Shown in pieces: positions 16,915-26,024 of a DNA stretch of 64,000 bases. Below the pieces are notes generated by a model that had not been told where the DNA came from, ran no database searches, and was given only the letters and a program-made list of their open reading frames with translations. How positions within the stretch are numbered: position 1 is the first letter of the stretch; each line of letters opens with the position of its first letter. Source of the stretch: Gemmatimonadota bacterium (GTDB lineage: Bacteria; Latescibacterota; UBA2968); contig JAPPAB010000007.1 of the NCBI GenBank assembly GCA_026705765.1, forward strand, positions 1 through 64,000. Direction: 5' to 3'. The position numbers were made by a program, and so were the translations under genes.

Positions 16915-16951
16915 AAATAAAAACCCCATCTTAATTGGATGGAGTTTTTTT
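16915..16951. terminator. Bidirectional-looking terminator after the small membrane protein gene
   Basis: ACCCCATC (16923-16930) pairs with GATGGAGT (16938-16945) with one mismatch and a 7-nt loop. Both sides carry T tracts: TTTTTATTT on the - strand and TTTTTTT on the + strand. It lies about 60 bp after the stop of the - strand gene at 17011. Confidence 0.65.
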
Positions 16952-17010
16952 AGTATAACGCAAAAAGTGTACCCTAAATGCTGAGAACAAATAGCTTTCG
17001 ACCCGCGACT

Positions 17011-17241
17011 TTATTTTGTCATATCTTCAATTTCGTCCTGCACGCGCTTGCGCCACTCGCGGTCGTCATCAGATTCTTTTTTCTTTTGCACACGTCTCTG
17101 TCTATACGGCTTATTCACGGGCTTATCTTCAACCACCTCGATAAACGAACCCTCTTTGCGATTGCGACGTTTCCAATACCGAACAAATACCCAACCCAGG
17201 TAAACCATTGCACCCATAAAAATCAACAACTGTGCGGTCAT
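17011..17241 (-). CDS. Small single-pass membrane protein with charged tail, unknown function
   Basis: A 76-residue protein starting MTAQLLIFMGAMVYLGWVF, which is one membrane helix (about residues 3-21) at the very N terminus. The rest is strongly charged: a basic patch RYWKRRNRK, then PYRQRRVQKKKE, and an acidic end with DDDREWRKRVQDEIEDM that could form a short coiled coil. ATG at 17241 follows GGAGG by 5 nt, which favours it over the ATG four codons upstream that contains this ribosome site. It is flanked by its own terminator downstream. No family recognised; possibly a membrane-anchored adaptor. Confidence 0.6.
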   Translation of the reverse strand: MTAQLLIFMGAMVYLGWVFVRYWKRRNRKEGSFIEVVEDKPVNKPYRQRRVQKKKESDDDREWRKRVQDEIEDMTK

Positions 17242-17428
17242 GTAAGCCTCCATTTGCGCGATTATTTCACTTCATAAAATATCATAAATAACAAGCCGCG
17301 TCAAGCGGGGAATTGCCCTAAATTGAGACATTTTTTAATCTGTAAATAGGGACTTGTCTCACCCTGTAAATTCTCTTAACTTTTTAGATTCAATAGGCTC
17401 AAAACGCGCGAATCCAAAGGAATAATAC

Positions 17429-18775
17429 ATGTCCCCACTCCACTTAGCCAAAACTTGCGAACTCCACGTCCACCCAGGCGGATGCTTGACCGCCGAAGAC
17501 CTCATAGAACTCGGCAAAGACCTTTACGAAGACATTGACTGGACGCCTTTTACAGACGCCTACGAAGAAGCTTATGGTATTCGTCCGGATCCCATCGCAC
17601 TCTATCGCGATGCCATCTCCAATCCAACCGTGGGACTTGCCAAATTTAAAGAACACTACATCTATACCGAAAAAGACGGGGGCGACTTTGGCCGGTTTAA
17701 AGCCAAATTCAACATCATCAGCAGCCTTTTGAGACACCCACCCCAAAGACAGGAACTCCTGATCAAGGCGTTTTTCAAAGCACACGATCGGCATCGCAAA
17801 GAAGGTATCACCTTTATCGAATACCGTTGTAGCGGTGGTGGGGAAACGCGAGAGGGATTCATCGACTTTCACAGCACAAATGCCCAAATTCTCTCAAACG
17901 CATCGCAAAACAACACAACCGCGCGCTACATCATCACCCTGCGCCGCTCGACCGCGCAACAAGACTACGAATGGGTGCAAGAACTCCTGGACGAAAACCC
18001 CGAACTCATACCCACCATCGTCGGCATTGACTTTGCCGACATCGAAGAAGGTTATCCCCCAAAAGACAACCGCGAACTCTTCCAACATGTACACAAAAAC
18101 AACCAACAACACCCCGACCGCGCCCTCGAAATCACCTATCACGTAGGCGAAAGCTATTTCGACAAATCGCTCGAAAGCGCGATACGCTGGTGTCACGAAG
18201 CCGCTGAAATGGGCGCCAGACGATTGGGCCATGCCATAGCACTCGGCCTCGACCCGGCAGTCGCGATTGCGCGTCGCCCCAATGCACATGCAAAAGAACG
18301 GGTCAGCGAACGCCTCGATCAGATCGCCTACGATCTCACGCACGCCTCTGAACTTTCGGCTTTCGATATCGAAGTGAACGCCAGTGCACTCCAAACCGAA
18401 CGACAAACCCTGAAAAACCGAACACCCGAAGAAATAGTCGAGCGCCCTTATAATCCCCAACGCCTCGAAGAAATCCGCAACCGCCAGCAATTTGTTCTCA
18501 ACCGCCTCACAAAACTCGGCACAGTCATCGAAACGTGCCCCACCTCCAACCTCCGCATCGGCGGCGTGCCTGATCCCGCTCATCACCCCATCCACACATT
18601 TCTCAAATCAAATGTCAACCTCGTCATCGGCGCAGACGACCCCGGCATCTTCGACAGCCCAATCGCCAGCGAAATCGACTGGGCACTCACCCACACCAAC
18701 TGGACACCCGAGGCTCTGGACAAACGCTTGGGTGATCCCCGCCGATTTCAATTGGGAAGCCTGCGCCCTTCATGA
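17429..18775 (+). CDS. Adenosine deaminase family amidohydrolase
   Basis: A 448-residue TIM-barrel deaminase. Metal and substrate motifs appear in order: CELHVHPGGCL (HxH zinc site with the substrate glycine), IEYRCSGGG, ITYHVGES (the HAGE-equivalent catalytic His-Val-Gly-Glu), ARRLGHAIAL, ETCPTSNLRIGG and IGADDPGIFDS. The enzyme would deaminate adenosine or a related nucleoside or aminopurine. It is longer than typical 330-350 residue adenosine deaminases because of an insertion between the LGHAIAL and CPTSN motifs, holding ERVSERLDQ and a charged helix, so the substrate may differ. AAGGA precedes the ATG. It overlaps the convergent ATPase gene by 6 bp. Confidence 0.88.
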   Translation: MSPLHLAKTCELHVHPGGCLTAEDLIELGKDLYEDIDWTPFTDAYEEAYGIRPDPIALYRDAISNPTVGLAKFKEHYIYTEKDGGDFGRFKAKFNIISSLLRHPPQRQELLIKAFFKAHDRHRKEGITFIEYRCSGGGETREGFIDFHSTNAQILSNASQNNTTARYIITLRRSTAQQDYEWVQELLDENPELIPTIVGIDFADIEEGYPPKDNRELFQHVHKNNQQHPDRALEITYHVGESYFDKSLESAIRWCHEAAEMGARRLGHAIALGLDPAVAIARRPNAHAKERVSERLDQIAYDLTHASELSAFDIEVNASALQTERQTLKNRTPEEIVERPYNPQRLEEIRNRQQFVLNRLTKLGTVIETCPTSNLRIGGVPDPAHHPIHTFLKSNVNLVIGADDPGIFDSPIASEIDWALTHTNWTPEALDKRLGDPRRFQLGSLRPS

Positions 18776-19936
18776 AATCACATCACCTGCCCATAGAGAT
18801 TGTAGAAACACTTTCCAGGGCACAATGCGAATTGGGCCAACAACGCGTTCTGCCGTTTCATTGCAAACAACTATAGCTTTCCTGGGTGCGAATTCATCGA
18901 TAAATGCATGCATAGGTCGAAGAACCCTGTTATCTACCTGGCTTGTACCTTTGGCCTCAATTGCCACCTCGCCATTGCCCAGTACAAAATCAACCTCTAA
19001 CCCCGACTTCGTTCGCCAAAAATGAACATCGTAATACAATGCACTATAAGAAGCGTGTGCCATCAATTCGGAAAAAATAAAATGCTCAAACGCTTTGCCA
19101 AAAATTATGCCCTGGGCATCCTCCAAATGCCGTTTTGCAAGTACACCAGCCACACCCACATCAAATAAATAAAACTTGGGCGCTCTGGAAATAACCTGCC
19201 TGCTTTGTCGTCTCTTAAAAGGTTCAACCATTTTGCCCAAAAGCGTATCGACGAGAATTTGATAATACTCTTTTACAGTCTTGGAACTCACGCCACACTC
19301 TCGGGCAATATTGGAAAAATTAGTCAACTCGCCGTGAGAGTATCCCATCGCATCAAAAAATCTGGAAAATGCCGGAATATTGCGCGTCAACCCCTCGTCA
19401 AAAACTTCTTCTTTTAAGTAATCTTGCACATAAGCATTTAGAGAACGGCGATATTGCGTGCTGGCAAAATGATCGGGAATCAGGCCACGATTCAAAACCC
19501 TCAAGAGATCTATATCGCCGTCAGGCAACTCATCTGTCACTAATGGAAACATTTCATATCGCCAGGCGCGTCCACCGAGCAAATTGGCCCGTCCCCGCTT
19601 GAGCTTCCGCGCACTGGAACCACATAAAATAAAACGCAGTCCCCTATTTTCTATCAGCCAATGCACTTCATCCAATAAAAGCGGCACACGCTGAACCTCA
19701 TCCAGGATAATCGGATGCGCCAATAATGCTTCAGACTGCGCGAGAACTTGCTCGCGCAACATGGCTGGTCGCCGGTTGAAATCCAGCATCAAATCCGTCT
19801 TCAGGAAATCATATACCAGACTGTTGGGAAACACCTGTTTGAGATATGTGGATTTACCTGTTTTTCGCGGTCCCCACAAAAAAGCCGATTGTCGGCTGGG
19901 CAAATCAATTCTTAAGCGCCGGGAATAGTGTACCAT
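18770..19936 (-). CDS. ATPase of the AAA_14/DUF4143 family
   Basis: A 388-residue protein. The N-terminal ATPase has Walker A GPRKTGKST (near residue 22), Walker B-like PIILDEVQRVP and sensor-like FILCGSSARKL. The C-terminal DUF4143 part begins near residue 200 with an HTH-like stretch ARECGVSSKTVKEYYQIL and includes FYLFDVGVAGVL and a nuclease-like TKSGLEVDFVLGNGEVAIEAKG, in which D, E and K residues resemble a PD-(D/E)xK active site. Members are common accessory genes of unknown role, often horizontally moved. It stands alone, overlapping the adenosine deaminase gene tail, with an AT-rich upstream region holding an inverted repeat. Confidence 0.85.
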   Translation of the reverse strand: MVHYSRRLRIDLPSRQSAFLWGPRKTGKSTYLKQVFPNSLVYDFLKTDLMLDFNRRPAMLREQVLAQSEALLAHPIILDEVQRVPLLLDEVHWLIENRGLRFILCGSSARKLKRGRANLLGGRAWRYEMFPLVTDELPDGDIDLLRVLNRGLIPDHFASTQYRRSLNAYVQDYLKEEVFDEGLTRNIPAFSRFFDAMGYSHGELTNFSNIARECGVSSKTVKEYYQILVDTLLGKMVEPFKRRQSRQVISRAPKFYLFDVGVAGVLAKRHLEDAQGIIFGKAFEHFIFSELMAHASYSALYYDVHFWRTKSGLEVDFVLGNGEVAIEAKGTSQVDNRVLRPMHAFIDEFAPRKAIVVCNETAERVVGPIRIVPWKVFLQSLWAGDVIS

Positions 19937-19958
19937 TTTGAACTTTCCTCCAAATTAG

Positions 19959-19994
19959 TTGAACTATTTTAGAATTTACTTCAAAATAGTTTAA
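19959..19994. repeat. Inverted repeat upstream of the DUF4143 ATPase gene
   Basis: TTGAACTATTTT (19959-19970) and AAAATAGTTTAA (19983-19994) are 12-bp arms with one G-T position and a 12-nt spacer. They lie 23 bp upstream of the ATPase start, where an operator would be expected; no long T tract follows, so a terminator is less likely. Confidence 0.55.
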
Positions 19995-20099
19995 TGTCAA
20001 GACATAGATTATTTATATTCAACTGTTCGAAAACGGACACTACTGTATCATTATCGAAATTCGAAAAAAACTCAGGTCTCCAGCCCCCAATTCACACGC

Positions 20100-20128
20100 T
20101 TGACATACTGTGTTTAAAGCTGTATTTT
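20100..20128 (+). promoter_or_regulatory. Strong sigma70-type promoter of the PhyH gene
   Basis: TTGACA (20100-20105), 17-nt spacer, TATTTT (20123-20128). Transcription would begin near 20135, giving a leader of about 14 nt with AAAGGAG right at its start. Confidence 0.65.
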
Positions 20129-20148
20129 CCGCGTCAAAGGAGAACACA

Positions 20149-20898
20149 GTGTTTGAACCCAGTATGAAAACATTTTACGACACCCATGGCTACCTCGTCG
20201 TAAAAAACCTCTTTGCAAAAGAAGAACTCGCCGACGTCATACAGCGCACCGACGAGATTGTAGCCGACCCGGATCGCGCACCCGAGGGCATCTCAATTGG
20301 CCTTGAAGGCAATACCGTAACAGACAAATCAAATCCAGAAGCGCAAAATCACAGTGTGCGCGTTCTCGCATTTGTCGTGCGCTTTGACCACACCTATCAC
20401 CCCATTGCCAGACATTCCAAACTACTCGCACTCGTACGCGGCTTGATCGGGCCGCGCATTCGCGTTTTTCGCGATCAGATGCTGCTCAAACCACCGGGTG
20501 GTCAGGCAAAACCAGCGCACCAGGACCAGAGCTATTTTCGCGTACAACCCATCAATGGTCTCGTCACCGCCTGGATTGCCTTAGACGAGGCCACAGATAC
20601 CAATGGCTGTATGCGTTATGTGCCCGGCTCACACAGACACGGCATCTTCGAAATCACCCATGACCCAGACCGCCCCGTGCATCACATACCCGATACGAGA
20701 AATATCGAACTCCCCGAATCCGTCGCTTGTCCCGTGCCCGCAGGATCCGTCATTTTTCACCACGGCTGCACCCTGCACCACAGCGAAATAAACCACACAA
20801 ACACATGGCGCAAAGCGCTCATCCTCCACTATGCCACAACCGATTCTCGCTCCGAACGCGAACAACTCAACAACGAAATCTCTCTTGAAATTGATTGA
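20149..20898 (+). CDS. Phytanoyl-CoA dioxygenase (PhyH) family protein
   Basis: A 249-residue Fe(II)/2-oxoglutarate-dependent dioxygenase of the PhyH family. The iron triad is visible as H-x-D in KPAHQDQSYF and the distal His in CTLHHSEINH; the 2-oxoglutarate arginine follows in TWRKALILHY. The N terminus MKTFYDTHGYLVVKNLF is the usual family opening. GTG at 20149 follows AAAGGAG; an in-frame GTG at 20110 lies within the promoter and is rejected. Such enzymes hydroxylate small molecules, often in catabolism of organic compounds. It seems to be a single-gene transcript, with the phosphatase pair following 91 bp later. Confidence 0.9.
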   Translation: MFEPSMKTFYDTHGYLVVKNLFAKEELADVIQRTDEIVADPDRAPEGISIGLEGNTVTDKSNPEAQNHSVRVLAFVVRFDHTYHPIARHSKLLALVRGLIGPRIRVFRDQMLLKPPGGQAKPAHQDQSYFRVQPINGLVTAWIALDEATDTNGCMRYVPGSHRHGIFEITHDPDRPVHHIPDTRNIELPESVACPVPAGSVIFHHGCTLHHSEINHTNTWRKALILHYATTDSRSEREQLNNEISLEID

Positions 20899-20989
20899 AT
20901 AAGAGTTGCGTTTCGCCTTTTTAATTTGGAACGTATTGTATATCTTTGTAAGAGAAACATCGTTCCCACATCCTCACCAGGAGACCACC

Positions 20990-22303
20990 ATGCGCCCGAT
21001 TTGTCTCATCCTTCTGTTCCTATTCACAGTCCCGGCTTATGCAAACGAGCATTACCGTGCTGCCGTAGATTCCATTCCCTCAAAAATTCCCGACCGCATA
21101 GTACTCAACTGGTCGGAAGACCCCACCACCACAGCATCGATCACATGGCGCACCGATACGAGCATCACACAAGCCGAAGGACAGATCGCAAAAGCCAATG
21201 CCTCGGCCAATTTTACCACATGGTCCTGGAGCAAAAACGCGCGCACTGAAAAATGGGAACACAATGGAAATACGGCCCATTTCCATTCGGTCACATTCAA
21301 GGGTCTCAAACCCAATACCCTCTATGCCTATCGCGTGGGCAGTGGCAATATCTGGAGTTCCTGGTATCAATTTCGCACGGCCTCAGCTGAACCGGATGAC
21401 TTCACCTTCATCTACTTTGGCGATGCACAAAACAACCTGCTCGCTCTGTGGGCACGCACCATCCGAACCGCCGTACTCGACGCGCCCCATGCCGATTTTA
21501 TCATCCACGCAGGCGACCTCGTCAATCGCGCCAACAGGGACAGTGAATGGGAAGAATGGTTTGAATCTGGCGACTGGATCCATGCAAAAATCCCCAGCAT
21601 TTCTACGCCGGGGAATCACGAATACTATAAAAATGGAGACAAACGCCATCTATCTGTTCTATGGCGTCCGCATTTCACCCTGCCAGAAAATGGGCCAGAG
21701 GGCTTTGCAGAAGCGACCTATTACACAGACTATCAGGGCGCGCGCATCATCTCGCTCAATTCCAATGAACGCCACAAAGAACAGGCATCCTGGTTGGAAC
21801 AAGTGCTCAAAGATAACCCGAATAAATGGACCTTTGTCACATTCCATCATCCCGTCTATTCGGCGTCTGAAGGTCGCGACAATAAAGACCTGCGCGAAGC
21901 GTGGAAACCCATCTTTGATAAATACGCCGTCGATCTGGTGCTCCAGGGGCACGACCACTCGTATGCCAGAGGAAATAACATCGGCAGCGGCGCAACCGTG
22001 CGCGACTCAACCAAAGGCACAGTTTATGTCGTATCGGTCAGCGGTCCCAAACAATACAAACTCAGAAAAGACCGCTGGATGACGCGCGGTGCGGAAAACA
22101 CACAACTTTATCAGGTCATTACCGTCTCTGGCGACATCTTGAGCTATCGCGCAATGACCGCAGTGGGCGAACTCTACGACGCTTTTGATCTGGTCAAACA
22201 GGAGGGCAAACCCAACAAACTCATTGATCGCGCGCCTCAAGCTCCCGAACGCCGATGGGAAAATACCCTGGAAAAGAAAGACAAAGACGACAAAGTTTAT
22301 TAG
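20990..22303 (+). CDS. Purple-acid-phosphatase-like metallophosphoesterase, copy 1
   Basis: A 437-residue exported protein (signal peptide ending TVPAYA). Residues about 25-135 form a fibronectin-III-like N-terminal domain (DRIVLNWSEDPTTTASITWRT ... LKPNTLYAYRVG). The metallophosphoesterase domain follows: IYFGDAQ (D145), HAGDLVN (D176), TPGNHEYY (N209, H210), FVTFHHPVY and LQGHDHSYARG. This is the domain order of purple acid phosphatases. At the fourth position of the GD motif it has Asn-Arg where the tandem copy has Asp-Tyr. ATG at 20990 follows CAGGAG. It would hydrolyse a phosphate ester outside the cytoplasm. A second copy follows after 33 bp. Confidence 0.88.
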   Translation: MRPICLILLFLFTVPAYANEHYRAAVDSIPSKIPDRIVLNWSEDPTTTASITWRTDTSITQAEGQIAKANASANFTTWSWSKNARTEKWEHNGNTAHFHSVTFKGLKPNTLYAYRVGSGNIWSSWYQFRTASAEPDDFTFIYFGDAQNNLLALWARTIRTAVLDAPHADFIIHAGDLVNRANRDSEWEEWFESGDWIHAKIPSISTPGNHEYYKNGDKRHLSVLWRPHFTLPENGPEGFAEATYYTDYQGARIISLNSNERHKEQASWLEQVLKDNPNKWTFVTFHHPVYSASEGRDNKDLREAWKPIFDKYAVDLVLQGHDHSYARGNNIGSGATVRDSTKGTVYVVSVSGPKQYKLRKDRWMTRGAENTQLYQVITVSGDILSYRAMTAVGELYDAFDLVKQEGKPNKLIDRAPQAPERRWENTLEKKDKDDKVY

Positions 22304-22336
22304 TGGTCTTATAAAAATTCTCGCCCGGAGACCACC

Positions 22337-23656
22337 ATGCGTCTGATCTGTCTCATCCTTCTGCTCCTATTCACAGTCCCAGGATATGCAAACGAATATC
22401 ACCGTGCGGCCGTAGATCGCGCGCCTAAAAAAATCCCCGACCGCATAGTACTCACCTGGTCGGGAGACCCCACCACCACGGCATCGGTCACATGGCGCAC
22501 CGACACGAGCATCACACAAGCCGAAGGACAGATCGCAGAAGCCAATGCCTCGGCCAATTTTACCACATGGGCCAGAAGCGAAACAGCGCGCACTGAAAAA
22601 TGGAAACGCAACAGACTTGTCGCCCATTTTCATTCGGTCACATTCAAGGGTCTCAAACCCAATACCCTCTATGCCTATCGCGTGGGCAGCGACAAAATCT
22701 GGAGTTCCTGGTATCAATTTCGCACGGCCTCAGCCGAACCGGATGAATTCACTTTCATCTACCTTGGCGATGCACAAAACAACCTGCTATCCCTGTGGGC
22801 ACGCACCATCCGGACCGCTGTACTCGACGCACCCCACGCCGATTTTATCATCCACGCAGGCGACCTCGTCGATTATCCCAACAAAGACAGCGATTGGCAT
22901 GAATGGTTTGAATCTGGCGACTGGATCCATGCAAAAATCCCCGGCATTCCTACGCCGGGGAATAACGAATACTCTAACTATCAAGATGTGAGCAAACGTC
23001 GCCTATCTGTTCTATGGCGTCCACAATTCACCCTGCCCGAAAATGGTCCCGAAGGCTTTGAAGAAACCACCTATTACACAGACTATCAGGGTGCGCGCAT
23101 CATCTCGCTCAATTCCAATGGACGCCAAAAAGAACAGGCGCCCTGGTTGGAACAAGTACTCAAAAACAACCCCAATAAATGGACCTTTGTCACATTTCAT
23201 CATCCCATCTATTCCGCAACCCAGGGCCCCGCGAATAAAGACCAGCGCGAAGCGTGGAAACCTCTCTTTGACAAATACGCCATCGATATGGTACTTCAAG
23301 GTCACAACCACACGTATGCCCGGGGGAACAACATCGGCAACGGCGTAACCGTGCGCGACTCAACCAAAGGTACCGTGTACGTCGTATCGGTCAGCGGTCC
23401 CAAACAACTCAAACTCAGAAAAGACCGCTGGATGACGCGCGGTGCGGAAAACACACAGCTTTACCAGATCATCACCGTCTCAGGCGACACCCTGCACTAC
23501 CGCGCAATGACCGCAGTGGGAGAACTCTACGATGCATTTGATCTGGTCAAACAGGAGGGCAAACCCAACAAACTCATCGATCGCGTTCCTCAAACCCCCG
23601 AACGCCGATGGGAAAATACCCTTGAAAAGAAAAACAAAGACGACAAAGTTTATTAA
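22337..23656 (+). CDS. Purple-acid-phosphatase-like metallophosphoesterase, copy 2 (altered GNH motif)
   Basis: A 439-residue tandem copy of the previous gene, nearly identical in long stretches at both protein and DNA level, so the duplication is recent. Signal peptide ends TVPGYA. Metal motifs: IYLGDAQ, HAGDLVDYPN, TPGNNEYS, FVTFHHPIY, LQGHNHTYARG. The conserved histidine of GNHE, which serves as general acid in calcineurin-like phosphoesterases, is Asn210 here, and GHDH is GHNH. The GD motif, by contrast, has the Asp-Tyr expected of the family. Activity may be lost or shifted. Its 3' end overlaps the convergent dehydrogenase gene by 4 bp. GGAGACC precedes the start, as in copy 1. Confidence 0.88.
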   Translation: MRLICLILLLLFTVPGYANEYHRAAVDRAPKKIPDRIVLTWSGDPTTTASVTWRTDTSITQAEGQIAEANASANFTTWARSETARTEKWKRNRLVAHFHSVTFKGLKPNTLYAYRVGSDKIWSSWYQFRTASAEPDEFTFIYLGDAQNNLLSLWARTIRTAVLDAPHADFIIHAGDLVDYPNKDSDWHEWFESGDWIHAKIPGIPTPGNNEYSNYQDVSKRRLSVLWRPQFTLPENGPEGFEETTYYTDYQGARIISLNSNGRQKEQAPWLEQVLKNNPNKWTFVTFHHPIYSATQGPANKDQREAWKPLFDKYAIDMVLQGHNHTYARGNNIGNGVTVRDSTKGTVYVVSVSGPKQLKLRKDRWMTRGAENTQLYQIITVSGDTLHYRAMTAVGELYDAFDLVKQEGKPNKLIDRVPQTPERRWENTLEKKNKDDKVY

Positions 23657-24732
23657 TCAACGGTTGCATCTCCCGCTATATCCACTTCACACCCCTCCTC
23701 CTCACTGCGATAAATCCCATCTAAAATCGCCATCACCTGAAGCGACTGCTCGGCCGGCACTGGTGACGGCTTACCCTCTGTAATCGCCTCGGCAAACGTC
23801 ATGCATTCCAGCGCGTGCGCTTTGGCGAGATCACCCGTATCTCGCAATGCGTATTTGTTATGTTGCTGCGTTTTGGAATCCGAATAATAAATCTCACAAC
23901 TGGGCAAATGCGCTCCACCCTTCGTACCGTAAAGCCATATCTGCCGTTCTGACGGGGGACCCTGATGCAACATCCAGCTCGTCTCCAGAATAAGCGAAGC
24001 CCCACTTTCAAACCGCACAAAAGCCGCTGCAAAATCCTCCACGTCAAATTCTTTGGGAATCGCGCCACCACTGCGCCCCATCGTACTGAACGCACCCTCT
24101 TGATGTGCCAACTCCGCCTTCGCCACACCCGTCACAGCTACGGGATTGGGATTGCCCATCAACCACAGCGTCAAATCCAAAACGTGAACACCAATATCGA
24201 TACACGGCCCGCCGCCGCTGTGCTTTTTCATAATAAAGCCCGGTCGCGCGGGTACACCCGACCGCCGCAACATCCAGCATCGCGCGTGATAGACATTGCC
24301 CAACACCCCGGTATCCAATTCCCGCTTCATCGCCAGAGACGACCCCGCAAACCGCGACGACTGCGCGCACATCAGCAACTTGCCCGATCGGTCTCGCGCT
24401 GCAATCATATCTTTCACCAATTGAGGACTGGGTGCCAGTGGCTTTTCGCAAATCACGTGTTTACCCGCATCCAGCGCGCCGATAGATAGTGGCGCGTGAT
24501 AATTATTTGGTGTACACACATCCACAATATCGATCTCTGGATCGGCAAACAAATCTTCGGGATTTACATACAGCTTTTTCACACCATATTGCTCACCCCA
24601 ACTCTTCAACACATCTTCGCTAATATCGCTTCCAGCCACCAATTCGGCGTGTTCCGAAGCCTGCCACCCTGGAATATGCGTCCGCGCAATACCTCCCACT
24701 CCGACAATACCCACCTTCAATTTATCTGCCAT
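23653..24732 (-). CDS. Gfo/Idh/MocA-family NAD(P)-dependent oxidoreductase
   Basis: A 359-residue sugar-dehydrogenase-type enzyme. The Rossmann nucleotide site is VGIVGVGGIARTHIPG (residues 7-22); the EKP motif with the catalytic lysine appears in HVICEKPLAPS, and the second signature GGGPCIDIGVHVLDL contains the conserved D and H of the substrate site. Family members oxidise or reduce sugars, inositols and their derivatives. GAGGAGG precedes the ATG. It is convergent with the phosphatase pair and divergent from the D-threonine-aldolase-like gene, so it is probably a single transcript; the substrate cannot be told. Confidence 0.9.
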   Translation of the reverse strand: MADKLKVGIVGVGGIARTHIPGWQASEHAELVAGSDISEDVLKSWGEQYGVKKLYVNPEDLFADPEIDIVDVCTPNNYHAPLSIGALDAGKHVICEKPLAPSPQLVKDMIAARDRSGKLLMCAQSSRFAGSSLAMKRELDTGVLGNVYHARCWMLRRSGVPARPGFIMKKHSGGGPCIDIGVHVLDLTLWLMGNPNPVAVTGVAKAELAHQEGAFSTMGRSGGAIPKEFDVEDFAAAFVRFESGASLILETSWMLHQGPPSERQIWLYGTKGGAHLPSCEIYYSDSKTQQHNKYALRDTGDLAKAHALECMTFAEAITEGKPSPVPAEQSLQVMAILDGIYRSEEEGCEVDIAGDATVD

Positions 24733-24878
24733 TTTGCCTCCTCAGTTAAATTAGCATTCAGCCCGACCACCCAACCCCTTGTGTCTTTGTGTCTCTGTGT
24801 GAGACCTCCTCTCAAATAACAAAATGACCCGCACATTGTCAATGCACTATCGGCAAGACCAAACATATTCACAACCGC

Positions 24879-24907
24879 TTGACGCCCTGTTCAGACCAAC
24901 GTACATT
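24879..24907 (+). promoter_or_regulatory. Likely sigma70-type promoter of the 24958-29321 gene set
   Basis: TTGACG (24879-24884), 17-nt spacer, TACATT (24902-24907), 50 bp before the start at 24958. The rest of the 225-bp divergent gap shows no gene. Confidence 0.55.
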
Positions 24908-24957
24908 GCCTATTCCCGCACAACGCCATCTTTCACCTTTTAATAACCAATATTGCC

Positions 24958-26004
24958 ATGACCATACACGACCTCGACACGCCCGCGCTCACCATCGACC
25001 TCGATATCCTCGAAAAAAATATTCGGGAAACCCAGGAGGCATGCGACAAATTCGACATTCCGCTACGTGTACACACCAAAACGCACAAAATCCCCGAAAT
25101 CGCCAGAATGCAACTCGCTGCGGGAGCCATTGGCATTGTCTGCCAAAAAGTGGGCGAAGCCGAAGCCATGGTTGAAGCGGGCATTCCCGACATCCTCATC
25201 CCCTATAATATCGTCGGACCCATCAAAGTCAAACGCCTCGCCGAACTGTGCAAACGCGCCACCATGACCGTCGCCGTCGATTCGGAAATCACCGCGCGCG
25301 GTCTATCCGATGGTGCAACAGAAAACGATGTCACCATCAACATCCTCATCGAATGCGACACCGGAGGAAATCGCTGCGGCGTACAATCGCCCAAAGCCGC
25401 GCTTGAACTCGCGCAGAAAGTGACAAACATGCCCGGCCTTCAGTTCCAGGGCATCATGACCTATCCCAGCAACGAACGCGCCAAAGCCTTCATCGACCAA
25501 ACGCGCGACCTGCTTCAAAGCGCGGGCATCGCGGCCAACACCATCAGCGGAGGTGGCACGGGCTCTGCCGAAGTTTCCAAAGCCATTGGCTGCACCGAAA
25601 CCCGCATTGGATCCTACGTCTTTGAAGGCCTGCGCCGCATCAACCGCGAAAACAATCCCCCCAACCCCATCACCTGTGCCGAACGCATGATAGTCACCAT
25701 CGTCAGCACACCTGCCCCCGACCGCGTCATCATCGATGGCGGGCAAAAAACATTCACCAGTTATGCCCCCATCCCTTATGGATACATCGTCGAACACCCC
25801 AATGCCAAAATCTACGGCATGTCCGTCGAACACGGTCACGTCGATATCTCAGAATGCAACCACACCTTCACCGTAGGCGACCGCCTCTCCGTCATCCCCT
25901 TGCACCAGGGCATGACCACCAACCTCCACGACGAAGTCTATGCCGTGCGAAATGGCAATGTAGAACACGTATGGAAAGTTGCTGGACGCGGTAAAGTGCA
26001 ATAA
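24958..26004 (+). CDS. D-threonine aldolase / D-serine dehydratase-like PLP enzyme
   Basis: A 348-residue alanine-racemase-fold enzyme. The N terminus DLDTPALTIDLDILEKNI and the PLP-lysine motif RVHTKTHK (Lys41 the likely Schiff-base residue) are typical of the D-threonine aldolase and D-serine dehydratase group, as are the IECDTGGNRCGV strand, TISGGGTGS (phosphate-binding glycines) and the C-terminal TTNLHDEVYAV. The metal site, usually H-x-D or H-x-C just before this, reads LHQGM, so the second ligand seems missing. The enzyme probably acts on a beta-hydroxy D-amino acid. It starts a three-gene + strand group (next gene after 20 bp); no good ribosome site was seen. Confidence 0.82.
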   Translation: MTIHDLDTPALTIDLDILEKNIRETQEACDKFDIPLRVHTKTHKIPEIARMQLAAGAIGIVCQKVGEAEAMVEAGIPDILIPYNIVGPIKVKRLAELCKRATMTVAVDSEITARGLSDGATENDVTINILIECDTGGNRCGVQSPKAALELAQKVTNMPGLQFQGIMTYPSNERAKAFIDQTRDLLQSAGIAANTISGGGTGSAEVSKAIGCTETRIGSYVFEGLRRINRENNPPNPITCAERMIVTIVSTPAPDRVIIDGGQKTFTSYAPIPYGYIVEHPNAKIYGMSVEHGHVDISECNHTFTVGDRLSVIPLHQGMTTNLHDEVYAVRNGNVEHVWKVAGRGKVQ

Positions 26005-26024
26005 AAAACATATAGGGAAAAATC

